Source: Ectocarpus siliculosus (taxonomy: Eukaryota > Sar > Phaeophyceae > Ectocarpales > Ectocarpaceae). Taken from it: 64,000 nt of DNA. Every line of letters begins with the position of its first letter. The first letter of the stretch is position 1. This document shows, piece after piece, positions 36,958 through 49,196 of the stretch. The stretch covers positions 184,161 through 248,160 of the forward strand of contig FN647857.1 in the NCBI GenBank assembly GCA_000310025.1, read 5' to 3'. The notes under the pieces were generated by a model, which saw nothing but the letters and a program-made list of their open reading frames with translations, made no database searches and had not been told where the DNA came from. Made by a program: the position numbers and the translations under genes.

Positions 36958-39900
36958 CTAAGGCATGAAATCAATCAGGCCGTTGGCGCATTTTCCTCCC
37001 TTCGAGAAGAAGTCGAGGTTGCTTTGCAAAACCTCGGCAGTGTTGGGGCTGCCAGGCTCCAGCTGGACGGGAGCGATGGCGCACGTGTAGCGGGGCTTGA
37101 CCAGAGGGACGTCCCAGATGGACGCCTCCTTGAACAGGTTTTGACCGACCCAAGCCTGGGGGTCGACAAACCACACTCCGGGCGTTTCGCGGGAGTAGGC
37201 GAGCGCGGCAAGTACCTGCAACGTGGATACATAAGTATAAGACGACGGAGGGCTGAACGGTGAGCGATTGCAAAGAGCGTGCACCCTATTCCTCGCGTAT
37301 GTGCATAATATAATGAAAACCGACACCAGGACCCAAACGCGAATTAACACAACTAGACAACCGAACGCAATTTTGTGACCGTTAACGCCACACGCCAAGA
37401 GCTATAATTAGCCTCCAATACACCAACGCTACACTCAACATCCACACACGAAAGACATAACACCTGGGGAACAGCGGAGACTTGGTCGAAGCCCACCAAC
37501 TCCTGAAGGGCGATCAACGAGGCCCCGTCGCCGTCGTGCTGCAGGCTGGCACCATGCCTTAGCCCGAGCGACTCCCGGAGGGCTTCGTTAGTGCCGACCG
37601 GGAGCATCAGGTCGGTGCCGTGCGTGAAGGACGGTGCATCGAACCCGAGCACCGAAGCCGAGCGGCTCCTCAGCTGGGCGTCGTGGTAGCTCCCCTGAGA
37701 GCCCGTGTAAACGACCAGGAGGTCGCTCCGCGGGGAGTGGGTGTCCTTGGAGGTGAAGGGCCGGGAGAGAACGGACCCCGGCTCGACGTACAAGATGAGA
37801 GCGGTGCCAGGCCCGCAGTACTGGTCTGCGAACAGGGCCGCCGTGGCGGGGTTCTGGGTGCTGGAAATGGTGACACCGGGGAGACCGCCCATGGACCTAG
37901 GATTGTCGGCATCGGAAGGAATAGCAGAGATAGCGTCAAGAGGCCTGATACTGGAGCACGGGAGGCGGCGAGTTTCTCGAGCGCTGTTTGACAATCAGGA
38001 GGCACGGAGAGTGCAAAAGAGAAAGACGTCCCAAGTGTCAATTACCAACGCACACCCACGCACCTCTCGTACGCGTCAAGCCCCTCCGCCTCAGCCGCGA
38101 TGGCCACCCTAATGCCCGGCATGAACTGCAGGATGCTGTTCACCGTCACCTCCCACATGGCCTCCTCGCCCGCCCGACCACCGACAAAGGCGCAAAGGTT
38201 GTGGCGCTTCAGGTCCTGGGAGTACGATCGTTCGGCCGCCTCCTCGAAGAAACGGATCGCCTGCTCTCTGTCGACGTCGACGCTCAACTCCTCCCCGACA
38301 TCCTCCGCTTCGATCATCTTGGCAACGCGAAGAGGGTCGCTCTCGTCGCTGGCAGACAAGCGGCGGCCGTAGACGTCCACTGGCATCACGGTCGAGCACC
38401 TGTCGAGATAAATCAGGCGAGTCAAGTAGGTGCGCGAAACGGGATGTGACGGACAAGGGTTCAAGCGGACTGGAGACAAAGCAGAGCAAAAGCCCATCAA
38501 GCCGTAAAGGCAAAGCACACGACATGAACATGTATGGAAAGAAAAGCAGCACCGGTAGGATACCTGCGTTGTAAGTAAAGTATAGACCGGGTTCTGTTCT
38601 CGTGTCCCTTTCACAGCCGGCAAAACACTTCATCATCCCATCGATTGGCGTTACCACAAAAGACAGATTTTTTTCAACGCATGATGGTGACCACGCGCCG
38701 CTTGTTCGCTTACATGATGGCACGGTTGTCCGGCGAGTCCTGCTTGAGGGCCCTGTCCACGTTGTTGTAGCAAACACGGCAGTCGGCGCCGTAGATTCCC
38801 TGCTTGGCGCCGCATCCCTTGGTGCCGTACACGTTCGGGCTGGAGCAGTTCGAGTCGCACACGCGTCCCTTGGTGCCGTCCTTGCTCGTGTACGTGCAGC
38901 GGGACGAGCACCTGCATCGAGAATTAATCCACCACGGGGGAGACCGAGAGCTGGTGAGCACGACAACGTTTGACTGAAAAAGACCCTCTAGACATCAAGG
39001 TCGCTTCGATGGGTGCACCAAGGGTATGAACAAACGGGCAAGGTCCGTTGAAGCTCGGATTGGTCAACATTCCAAAAAAGATTGTTGCAGACGTACATTA
39101 CCAACGATTCGACATTGCCCAAGCTGCTTCCAGGCCCTTGCAGTTGGACACGAACAGCGCTACCAAGTTTTCAAACCAATCGTGTTTGACGCAAAACTTG
39201 AACCATTTTTCAAGTGTATTTCAAACTTACGCTGCGTCGGAAGACGAGGAGTCATCGGAAGAATCGTTCCTGTTCTTCCACTTCTGGTTGGTTCGCCACT
39301 TGGGCTCGCTGCCGTCGTCCTTGTTCGTCTTCCACTTCTGGTTGCGCTGCCACCTGGCGTGTGGTTTGAAGGTGAAACGTGGGTTACGACGGCGTGAACC
39401 ACAAGGGAACGGTCAGCTACGTCACCCCAGGATACCGTCGGGCAGAGTTACCCCTAGGCCCCAACAGGTGCCGGATGCTCCAAACGCACGCTCGAGAAAC
39501 CCCAACTGAAGCATCTGTCATGGCAAAACCATTTCTAAGACTTCAGAAACACAACCAAATGCCACCGCAAAATACTTACTTGGGGACGCCGTCATCGTTC
39601 GCGGTCCTCCACTTCTCATTCGCCTTCCACTTCGGCACACTCGTCAGCTTCCGGTACTGGTTGACCTTCACCGCTGACTCCACCTCCTCCGACGGCGACG
39701 ATGCTTCCTCCTTCAACGCCTCCAGGCTACGGGCCACGCGGGAAGCCTCGCTCTCGTCCGCAGCCGACATACGACGGCGGTAGACGTCTACCGGCTTCAC
39801 GGTTGAGCACCTGTCGTTATTTTTCGTACCGAGGAACCAATCCGAACGGGGCACGTCAGCAAAATGACTCAATACAATCGCCCCAGAGGCCATTGGGGGG

Positions 39901-42900
39901 GAAACACATGGCCAACCCCAAGAATGAACTAGGGGTCGGGCCCCACTATCAACATTATGCTGACTTGGTCGTACATGATGGCACGGTTGTCCGGGGAGTC
40001 TTGCTTGAGGGCCCTGTCCACGTTGTTGTAGCAGACACGGCAGTCGGCGCCGTAGATTCCCTGCTTGGCGCCGCATCCCTTGGTGCCGTACACGTTCGGG
40101 CTGGAGCAGTTCGAGTCGCACACACGTCCCTTGGTCCCGTCCTTGCTCGTGTACGTGCAGCGGGACAAGCACCTGCATCGAGAATTAATTCACCACGGGG
40201 GAGACCGAGAGCTGGTGAGCAAGATGTACAATATTCGACAGTAAAAATGTTTTAAGATGAAGAGGTCAATTCGATGGGTGAACCAAAACTATGAACAAGC
40301 AGAGCTTGTTGCAGACGTACGCTACCAACGAGTTCGATATTGCTCAGCCTGCTTTCAGGCCCTCGTAGCTACACACCCAAACAGTCATAAGAGATGTTGC
40401 ATGCAGTCGTGCTTGACCCTGAACTAGTTAAATATCCAAGACCATTTTACACTCACCCTGCGTCCGAAGACGAGTCGTCGTCGGAAGAGTCGTTCCTGTT
40501 CTTCCACTTCTGGTTGGTCCGCCACTTGGGCTCGCTGCCGTCGTCCTTCGTCTTCCACTTCTGGTTGCGTTGCCACCTGAAATGCCGAGGCCATGCAGAC
40601 ACGTCCAATCCGAATAGGGCAATTCGTAAGCCTTTGCACGAGAAAAAAAGACGTGCGAAGATTGCTCGAAGAAAAAGCCCAGAAGGGCGGAGCTCAAAAT
40701 TTTGTGTGCCAGCTTCGAAACGAAAAGGCCTGTTACAGACAACGGCAGTTTCGAAGTTCGCGGTTCACCCCGCACCCACTGCGTCATAGCGACTGAAAAC
40801 AGACACAAAGAGCTACCAGAGCTCAGCTACTATAATAGCGACATTGTTTCCACGACTCCTACCAACAACGTCGAACACGCCAGAACCAGACTTCAGCAAG
40901 TGATACACTGTGTATGATGGGCAAACCTCGACATAACTCACAACAGCCAACGGCAGCACAAACACTCCTCCAACCGTTGCGAAGTACGCACTTCGGGATG
41001 CCGTCATCGTTCGCGGTCCTCCACTTCTCCTCTGCCTTCCACTTTGGCACGCTCGTAAGCTTGCGGTCCAGGCTGGCCTTCCACGACAGCGACGATGCAT
41101 CCTCCTTCAACGCCTCCAGGCTACGCGCAACGAAGGAGGGCAGGCCCTCCTCCGCGGCCGACATACGACGGCCGTAGGCATCCACCGGCATAACGGTCGA
41201 GCACCTGTTAGAGAAACAAAGGTGTCCTTGTTAGCAGACGGACCAACACAACCGCCCAAGACAAAAGGGAGCCAAAAAATACCCGCTGCTAGGCCCTCGC
41301 ATGCAACTCAAGGCAAGCTCTACTCTTGTCAGCGGTGTGTGTCGTACATGATGGCACGGTTGTCCGGTGAGTCTTGCTTGAGGGCCCTATCCAGGTCGTT
41401 GTAGCAGACACGGCAGTCGGCGCCGTAGATTCCCTGCTTGGCGTTGCATCCCTTGGTGCCGTACACGGTTGGCCTCGAGCAGTTCGAGTCACACACGCGC
41501 CCCTTGGTGCCGTCCTTGCTCGTGTACGTGCAGCGGGACGAGCATCTGCTCCCCCGGTTGAAGCAGGCAGCAGTGAACCGAAGGGGAAGCCGAATCAGAA
41601 AAATGTTACGCGTGCCGATGGCCGACGAGTTCCGCGAGAGGGGGGCAAAATTCGTTCATGGTCGAATATCGATGAAGACCTTTCGATAGGGATGAGATCT
41701 CCAGCACAGCACATTACCACCACTTCCGGGCTGATCACCACGGCCCCACCTACAAAGTATAGATTCGTCACGCATCAACGATGTCAAACTCTCACCCGGC
41801 GTCCGAAGACGAGTCGTCGTCGGAAGAGTCGTTCCTGTTCTTCCACTTCTGGTTGGTCCGCCACTTGGGCTCGCTGCCGTCGTCCTTGTTCGTCTTCCAC
41901 TTCTGGTTGCGCTGCCACCTGGCGTGTGATGCGAGGGTATAGTGTGGGCGGCGACGGCGTGAACCAAAAGGGAAGCGTCAGAAACGCAGCGCCAGGATAC
42001 CGAGTTACGCCTACACCGAACAGATGTCGGGAGCTCCTAATGCACGCTCGGAAAACTCAAACTACACCGTGTACAATGGCACAACCACTTCCACGACTTC
42101 AGACAGAAACTGACAGAAACACGAACAGAGGCCAACGGAAACACTAGGGTACGTAGTAAGTCTTACTTTCGAAATACTTACTTGGGGACGCCGTCATCGT
42201 TCGCGGTCCTCCACTTCTCATTCGCCTTCCACTTCGGCACACTCGTCAGCTTTCGGTCCCGGGTGACCTTCACCGCCGACTCCACCTCCTCCGACGGCGA
42301 CGATGCTTCCTCCTTCAACACCTCCAGGCTACGGGCCACGCGGGAAGCCTCGCTCTCGTCCACGGCCGACATACGACGGCGGTAGACGTCCACCGGCTTC
42401 ACGGTTGAGCACCTGTCGTTAATTTTCGTACCGAGGAACCAAAGCAAAACGGGACATGTCAAAAACTAACCGACAACAATCGCCCAACAGAGGGGGCGAG
42501 GAGGATGGACACATGTAAGGCGGAAAACCCACATGCAACTCGAAGCTCTACTGTACTCAATTCTGCAGACTTGGTCGTACATGATGGCACGGTTGTCCGG
42601 GGAGTCTTGCTTGAGGGCCCTGTCCACGTTGTTGTAGCAGACACGGCAGTCGGCGCCGTAGATTCCCTGCTTGGCGTTGCATCCCTTGGTGCCGTACACG
42701 TTCGGGCTGGAGCAGTTCGAGTCGCACACGCGTCCCTTGGTGCCGTCCTTGCTCGTGTACGTGCAGCGGGACGAGCACCTGCCTCGGTTCACAACAAGCA
42801 GGTGATGCGGACGGAAAATCAGGGAGTCGATACAAAGAACCCCCGACAAAATATTTGAGCCGAAGCTGTTAAGAACGCTGTCGTTAGTCATGGCGAGGAG

Positions 42901-45900
42901 GGAAAGTAGGCAAAAGGAAGGGAAATACCAAGGAATGTTTAAGGGCATAAGCCCACGTCTGGTCGGCAATTCATTCACAGAGCTTGGTGTTGAAAACAGC
43001 GACAGGCGGTTCAGCAACACCCAGTTCGTTCTTCGACTGTCGTCCGCCTTTCGTGACAAAAAACAGGTCACGCCGCGCACCCTGGGTCGGAAGACGAGGA
43101 GTCGTCGGAAGAGTCGTTCCTGTTCTTCCACTTCTGGTTGGTCCGCCACTTGGGCTCGCTGCCGTCGTTTTTGTTCGTCTTCCACTTCTGGTTGCGCTGC
43201 CACCTGGGGTGTTGCGGGGGAGTGCGCAGAAGGTCTTGACATCGGCGTTGGGCGAATCCCCAGTGGAAACACATCATTTTCATCTACATTGCACTGCCAC
43301 AGGCGATACTGCTCACCGAAAGAAAAAAAAATAGACATGGAAGCAATATGTATCAACAGAAACCACTTCCAAGGCATTGGGCGAGTATTAAACAATCATC
43401 GTCGAATCCTTCACGAAGTGCGCAGCCGACAACACGACCAATGGTCGATCCCGTTGCACACAATCTTGTGTCACTCGTCGTAAAACGCACTTAGGGACGC
43501 CGTCATCGTTCGCGGTCCTCCACTTCTCATTTGCCTTCCACTTCGGCACACTCGTCAGCTTCCGGTCCTGGTTGACCTTCACCGCCGACTGCACCTCCTC
43601 CGACGGCGACGATGCCTCCTCATTCAACGCCTCCAGGCTACGTGCAACTCGGGAGGGCTCGCTCTCGTCCGCGGCAGACATACGGCGGCGGTAGACGTCC
43701 ACCGGCTTCACGGTCGAGCACCTGTATTCAGCCGTCACAACGGACCACCAAATAGTTGAAATATCGAGTGAAAGCGCAAAAGGCCTGGCCAAGATGTACA
43801 CGGAGACCGTCATTCGCTTATAGCGTCCAACATTCAGGCTCGGTGGGTGCCATGCATACAGCAACAAACTCGCACCAAGTACACATCAACTGCGTCGTAC
43901 ATGATGGCACGGTTGTCCGGAGAGTCCTGCTTGAGGGCCCTGTCCACGTTGTTGTAGCAGACACGGCAGTCGGCGCCGTAGATTCCCTGCTTGGCGTTGC
44001 ATCCCTTGGTGCCGTACACGTTCGGGCTGGAGCAGTTCGAGTCGCACACGCGTCCCTTGGTGCCGTCCTTGCTCGTGTACGCGCAGCGGGACGAGCACCT
44101 GCTCCGGTCGGGATAACACAACGGTCACGGAGCCGACGGAAAAGAGGGCGGACAAGAAACACGTTCCATCACACTCTGGGTTGGGTGAAACAACGGATCC
44201 ATATGCCCCCGGCTCGCCGACCGCGATCGGTTGCCACTCGTCAAATGGACACCAACGATAGATTTTCACTGCCACGATAAACACCAAACAGTCTTGTGAA
44301 CATTGGCTAGGAAGTACGACCGGGTTCTCCAACAAGACGTATAAAACAAGAACACACAACGGATCCATCCAACTCACCCTGCATCCGAAGACGAGTCGTC
44401 GTCGGAAGAGTCGTTCCTGTTCTTCCACTTCTGGTTGGTCCGCCACTTGGGCTCGCTACCGTCGTCCTTGGTCTTCCACTTCTGGTTCCGTTTCCACCTG
44501 TGTGGCGCGATCAGGCCAAGCATCGACCGACGAGGGAAAGGTTAGGACAGCGACGCCGCAACGCTATCGTCCACAAAACACGATCCTGTTTCGCAAGCCT
44601 CGGACGTACAGCGTTTGTCGAAGTCGCCAACAAGCGAGAGAAATGAACGACAACAAAAGACGAAAAAACCTTGCATGGTGAAAACAATTCGCCTCAAATG
44701 GCATCAACTCAAAAAGAATTTTCGGCACAGAAAAACTTGACGTCGTCCGGTACGTCACCAGCCCTCAAGAAGCGCATGATCGGGACAAGAAGTGCAACCG
44801 GGTTTCGTCGGTCACCGAAATCGCGCCAACCAACCAACCATCCACAAACAAAATAAAAACACCGGTAAAAAAACATAAAAAACTCACTTGGGGGTGCCGT
44901 CGCCGTTGCTGTTCCTCCACTTCTCTGCCGTCTTCCACTTCGGCACGCTTGTTAGCTTCCGGCTGCGCTGCTGGGCTGGCTGGGGTTCCTCGACGGCGAC
45001 GGCAGCGGCGGCGGCGGCCCTGAAGGAGGCGACGTTGCCTTCTTCAACGCTGCTGCCGTGGATGAAAAGGGTCTGCCCCGCAACCGCGTCAGAGACCATG
45101 TCGTGGCCCACGTGCTCGAAGCCGACGGAGGAGATCTTGGAAAACGGTGCACGGGGAAGCGGGCAGGGAAAAAAAAGGACAAGGAAAGGAAGAGTTGGGT
45201 CGACGACGATGGACAACGAGGTCGGGGAATGTGGGCCGGCTTGAATCCAACGATACTACGTACTCAACGGCACATTTCATGCATACGTTCGGCGGACATT
45301 GGGATGATACTGCTGTAGGTGAAGCCGTTCATTCGAGCGCGCTCCCAACGGTTCATCGCGCACGACCCTCCTGAGAAGATGATGCTGCAAGTACTTGGTA
45401 CACAGATGAACCTGGACTGGGGTAGGGTTACCGCGAAAGGATACACCACTTCGGCCCGTACAGCGTTTGTACCGATTTCTCCGACCTGTGATCTCACCCA
45501 ACGGTTCCTCTACCTTAGCCCGCAACTTACCCTGTGCCCACGACCGAGCACTTTCCTTCCATGTACAAATACAGGTAGCATTGCCCTAAAAGAGCTTGAC
45601 AGTAAAAAAGGCGTGTGCATTCCGGACACGTATTATTGTACAGAACGAATGAAAGACAAAATGCGACCCTCCCCCGTTACCCACCAGGTTGGTCACGACG
45701 AACTTGCTCGAGTACCGCTGGTAGAGAGGCCAGCTGTACGGGAAGTCCGAGATGGTCATCCACAGCGCCACGTCGTACGGGTGCTCGTATCCCCAGCGGG
45801 ACCGGGTGTACTCCACATACTCGACGAACGCGGGGTCGTCGTTGTTGTAGATGGCGTTGCCGTTGATGTGGCCGAGCACCTGCCACATCTCCGATGCCTC

Positions 45901-48900
45901 AGCGGTCGAGTGGAACGAGGTGCCCTCGAGGTTGCTGCCCTTCACCCAGAACTCCTCGTTCACGCGGAACGCGGCGTGGTAGAGCTCCTCGAAGGAGTTG
46001 TCACTAGCGACGAGCACGTCCCACTCGATGATGGAGAGCGCGTCGTACTCGGAGAGGCTGGAGCGAACACTCTCGTCGAGGAACATGTTGTAGAACATGA
46101 CGGAGGGGCCTCGGGGATATATGTCATCCTTGAAAAGTACACGTAGACACAGCGGGGCAAAAAAAAGATGGCGTAAGTTATCGTGTGCTTCGACGATTAA
46201 GACAAGAACAGCAGCTAGCGAGAAGCCAGGCAATCATCAGTGACACAAACGCAGACGAGGGACTTCGCCGTTTTGAGAAGCATACCGTATATGACACAAG
46301 ATAACACACCCCCTTGGCCGATTTTGAAAGCTCGATTTCTCAACAGCAGGAAGAGTCACAGCGCCGAAAACGGCGGCGTTGGAACCGTCTCGTCGAGAGC
46401 TGTTCGAAAACGTATTGTTTCATTTATGCATCCTCTTCGTCGTGGAGTAATCGAGCTTTGAAAATCGGTCCAGGGGGTGTGTTATCTTGTGTCATATACG
46501 GTAGACACTGAAGGAGAGGTTTATCCGTTGCCGCAATGAATACAATTCCGTTCGTCACGTCACCCTGTACTTGCGCAGAGAGTGGAGAGAGATAGAATTT
46601 TGTGACTGCTTGCTTGTTTGTTTTCTAGTGTAAGGCATAGAATGAGATCGATGTTTTTGGAGTATGTGGTTGAATTCTCTCTTCGGGGTAATTCTTGCCC
46701 AAGGAATGAACGAAAATTAACACATTCACGAACACGCGCCCGCAAGAGCAGTTGGTTGTGGTTGGTGGTGATGGTGATGGTCGTGTTGTCTTGACTTCAA
46801 ACCCTCCGGCCTCCGCTTTAAAGCGTTCAGGATCGGCCTCCCGTCGAACTGACGAGGACTTTGTTCAACTAAATACCCACACAGCACAGGAATCGCGACA
46901 CAGATGTCCTTGCGGCGCTTTTAACCACCCATAGAGAAGTAACGCGATATTTTACGCGATACTTTCGTCGTAGTTTACACGCGGCGACGAGGGCGCTCCC
47001 TCGTGCGTCATCGGCGGTGCACGGCAGCTTGCCTCAGAAACCAACGTGTGTCAGAGACCACAGACGGGCTCAAGATTGGCGAACACAAACAATATACAGG
47101 TAGATATCCCTGCATACAAAGACAAGAATCGTGCTTGCTTCATTTACAGTTTCGGGTCGTGCATCCTGTACCAGTTGGATAAAACTTCACAGTATTTTGT
47201 CGGTCTTTCGTTCGGACCCTTCTACTCTTTTAGGCAAATCTCTCACTTCTTCCTTCAACACTGAACGGCACTGGTCTAGAACAAGCCAAGTTTGCGCTTG
47301 GTTCGCCGACCAACGATACACAACATCGCGAGAACGATAATTTTTGCGTGAAGAAGACTCTGTCGCATGTCTTCACACGGCTGCGTGGCTGCTGCTGTGT
47401 CTCACAGGTTCACAAACGCCGCGGCCCGCCCCCTCTTAATGGGTGACGAAATGGGTGACGAGCCACCCATCCTGTGGTGTACGTCTCCACAACACGGATG
47501 ATCATTCCAAGCCAAGAAAATGAATCATATGGCGCGACAATGCAGTTTTGTTTCGGATCCCCGTTCGGATTCCCCGTCGGTTTTGTTCGTGCACAGCGTA
47601 GTGAGAAAATGATTTTTGAGAAGAGAATGTGTGGATGAGCGCTGCGACACAGGGGATGGTCGAAAGGCAGCAATCCCTACTAATGTAGTGCCAACAACGA
47701 ACGTCAGGGAGTTGTATTCCCGTTGATCTCTGCCTGCTCTTTCCGACTCCGGATTCGGCAACGGCTATAAGTTGCCGCTCGTGCCTCTCGACATCACAAA
47801 TGATCACACATATCGAGAGAGCTCTCCGCTTCCGCATTGTTGGGCCGCTGGGCCCCTTGCCGATGCTTTAAAAACAACGTGTCGGAGCACCTGCGTCCAC
47901 CAAACTCTCCGGGCAATCTTGTTGCCCCGCCGTGCACCGATCAGCGCAGGGTCTGCACATCAGAGCCACTCCTTGGGTAACCCACAAGCAAGTAAGCATG
48001 GTCCCCTTGTCGACTCCTCAACAACGATCGACCATGTGGATTGACTCTTGTATATGTAGCAAGACAAAAAATTCTTGTTTCTTGTTTCGGAGCTCTTTAA
48101 CCGCCGCTCTCCTCTCACAAATATCCCCTAACTTTTGCGTGAATTGCCGCACCGAACGTTCAACGTCTCAGCGAGACATCGAAGAAAACACGAGGCCGAA
48201 GAGGTGGGATGCAACGCTCGCCGCCGAGTGACGGGCACCAACCCTCAGACTGCTTGAGACTACCACAAGTATGCAAAACGGTAAATTAGCCGGTCCTGGT
48301 GTGCGGGAACACTTTGACGTCAGCGACACACAGTTCCAACAAGGAAGAGATCGAAATACGTATTGCATGCCCCAAGTGAATTTTGTCACATCACGCACCA
48401 CAACAGACAGATTCTGACGCCTCAGGTATACGTTGGTCTCACGCTCTTGCTGTTGGCAGGTGCGGGCGCTTGAGAGGGAGGTAGCTGCGGGGCGGTTGCG
48501 GTGACGGGCATATGGTCCTTTCGAACTCTTGACTTGAACAGATGTCGTTGGGGTGAGACGTTTTTGAGAGATTTTCGGTGGTCCCCCGACGGAGCTTCCC
48601 GCGTGTGTGTCCCAAATATGTGCGAACCCAAGGTTTGGTGGGGTTTGGTCGACACGTTGTATCGGCTTTCTGTCATTACTGCTGTCGGCAAGACACACGA
48701 GTGATCAAATTCAACAGCAGTATGCGGAAGCGGTAACACGAGAGAGAGGACGCTGCTGTACGAGTCGCCGCCTCTACCAACTCGACACGCGCGCAAGAGG
48801 GCAGATCGCAATCGCGACACACCTCTCTTTCCAAGAAAAGCTTAAAAAACAACAATCGATCATTCTCACCTCTTGCGCAAGGTTGGCGTACACGATCCGC

Positions 48901-49196
48901 GTTCTCGAGAAGCAGCGGCCGGCCGTGGTGGAGATGCTCTCAAGGGCGGAGGCCGTGGCGCTGCTCTCTTCCTCCGCGTAGTACAGCACGAGGTCGGCAT
49001 TCTCGAGGGTCAGGGGCGAGCACTTGGCGGGCCATCGCTCGAGCGACGATACGGCCCTGGCGAGGTCGCCCTTGTAGGCCGGAACGACAACACCTAGCCG
49101 TTGTTGCCGTGGGGCAACTTCGTGATGATCTTGCTGCGCGAGCGCTAGGGCGGCGGGCAGGACCGCCGCGGCAGAGCGCAGCACCCGGCGAAGCAT
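36958..49196 (-). CDS. Gene C: secreted bipartite glycosyltransferase-like protein with five Cys cassettes
   Basis: Gene C is a 20-exon model of 1516 residues with consistent phases and GT-AG introns throughout. The ATG at 49196 starts a signal peptide (MLRRVLRSAAAVLPAALALA). N-terminal exons: 48870-49196, 45685-46128 and 44888-45135. C-terminal exons: 38064-38399, 37464-37896 and 36958-37215 (TAG 36958-36960). Between them are 14 cassette exons. The motifs VVVPAYKGDL, EWDV (about 144-147), FWVKGS and HINGNAIYN (about 197-205) are kept, so it is as complete as gene A. The third exon has an Ala-rich insert. Unlike gene A, its introns are diverged and its KW exons are twice as long, so its array is older. 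It is the first gene of the A-B-C array in the direction of transcription. Function as in gene A: probably secretory-pathway, sugar-related, unproven. Confidence 0.75.
38714..44497 (-). repeat. Gene C cassette array: 5 KW, 5 Cys and 4 CST exons
   Basis: KW exons: 44378-44497, 43081-43203, 41796-41918, 40457-40576, 39231-39353 (120 or 123 bp). Cys exons (198 bp): 43901-44098, 42581-42778, 41348-41545, 39975-40172, 38714-38911. CST exons: 43491-43721, 42182-42412, 40992-41204, 39580-39810 (231 bp, one of 213 bp). All junctions are phase 2. The KW exon carries two KW units (QRNQKWKTNKNDGSEPKW and RTNQKWKNRNDSS) where gene A has one. The Cys exon of 41348-41545 begins with A instead of G yet still completes a Gly codon. 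CST copies here read CSTVKPVDVYRRRM and include a SSPSEEV segment absent from gene A. Copies differ by several residues, unlike those of gene A. Confidence 0.85.
46283..46503 (-). mobile_element. 221-bp MITE, TA-flanked (copy 2), in gene C intron 1
   Basis: This is a closely similar copy, in inverse orientation, of the element at 33631-33851, with the same terminal taccgtatatgacacaagat repeat and terminal TA. It sits in the 2.7-kb first intron of gene C (46129-48869). High similarity and equal length suggest a recent family. Confidence 0.85.
46504..48869. other. Remainder of gene C intron 1
   Basis: This 2.4-kb intronic stretch has no exon with a conserved family motif and no repeat I can define. 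The 9-mer tactgctgt or its complement occurs twice (48677-48685 and 48714-48722). Confidence 0.4.
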
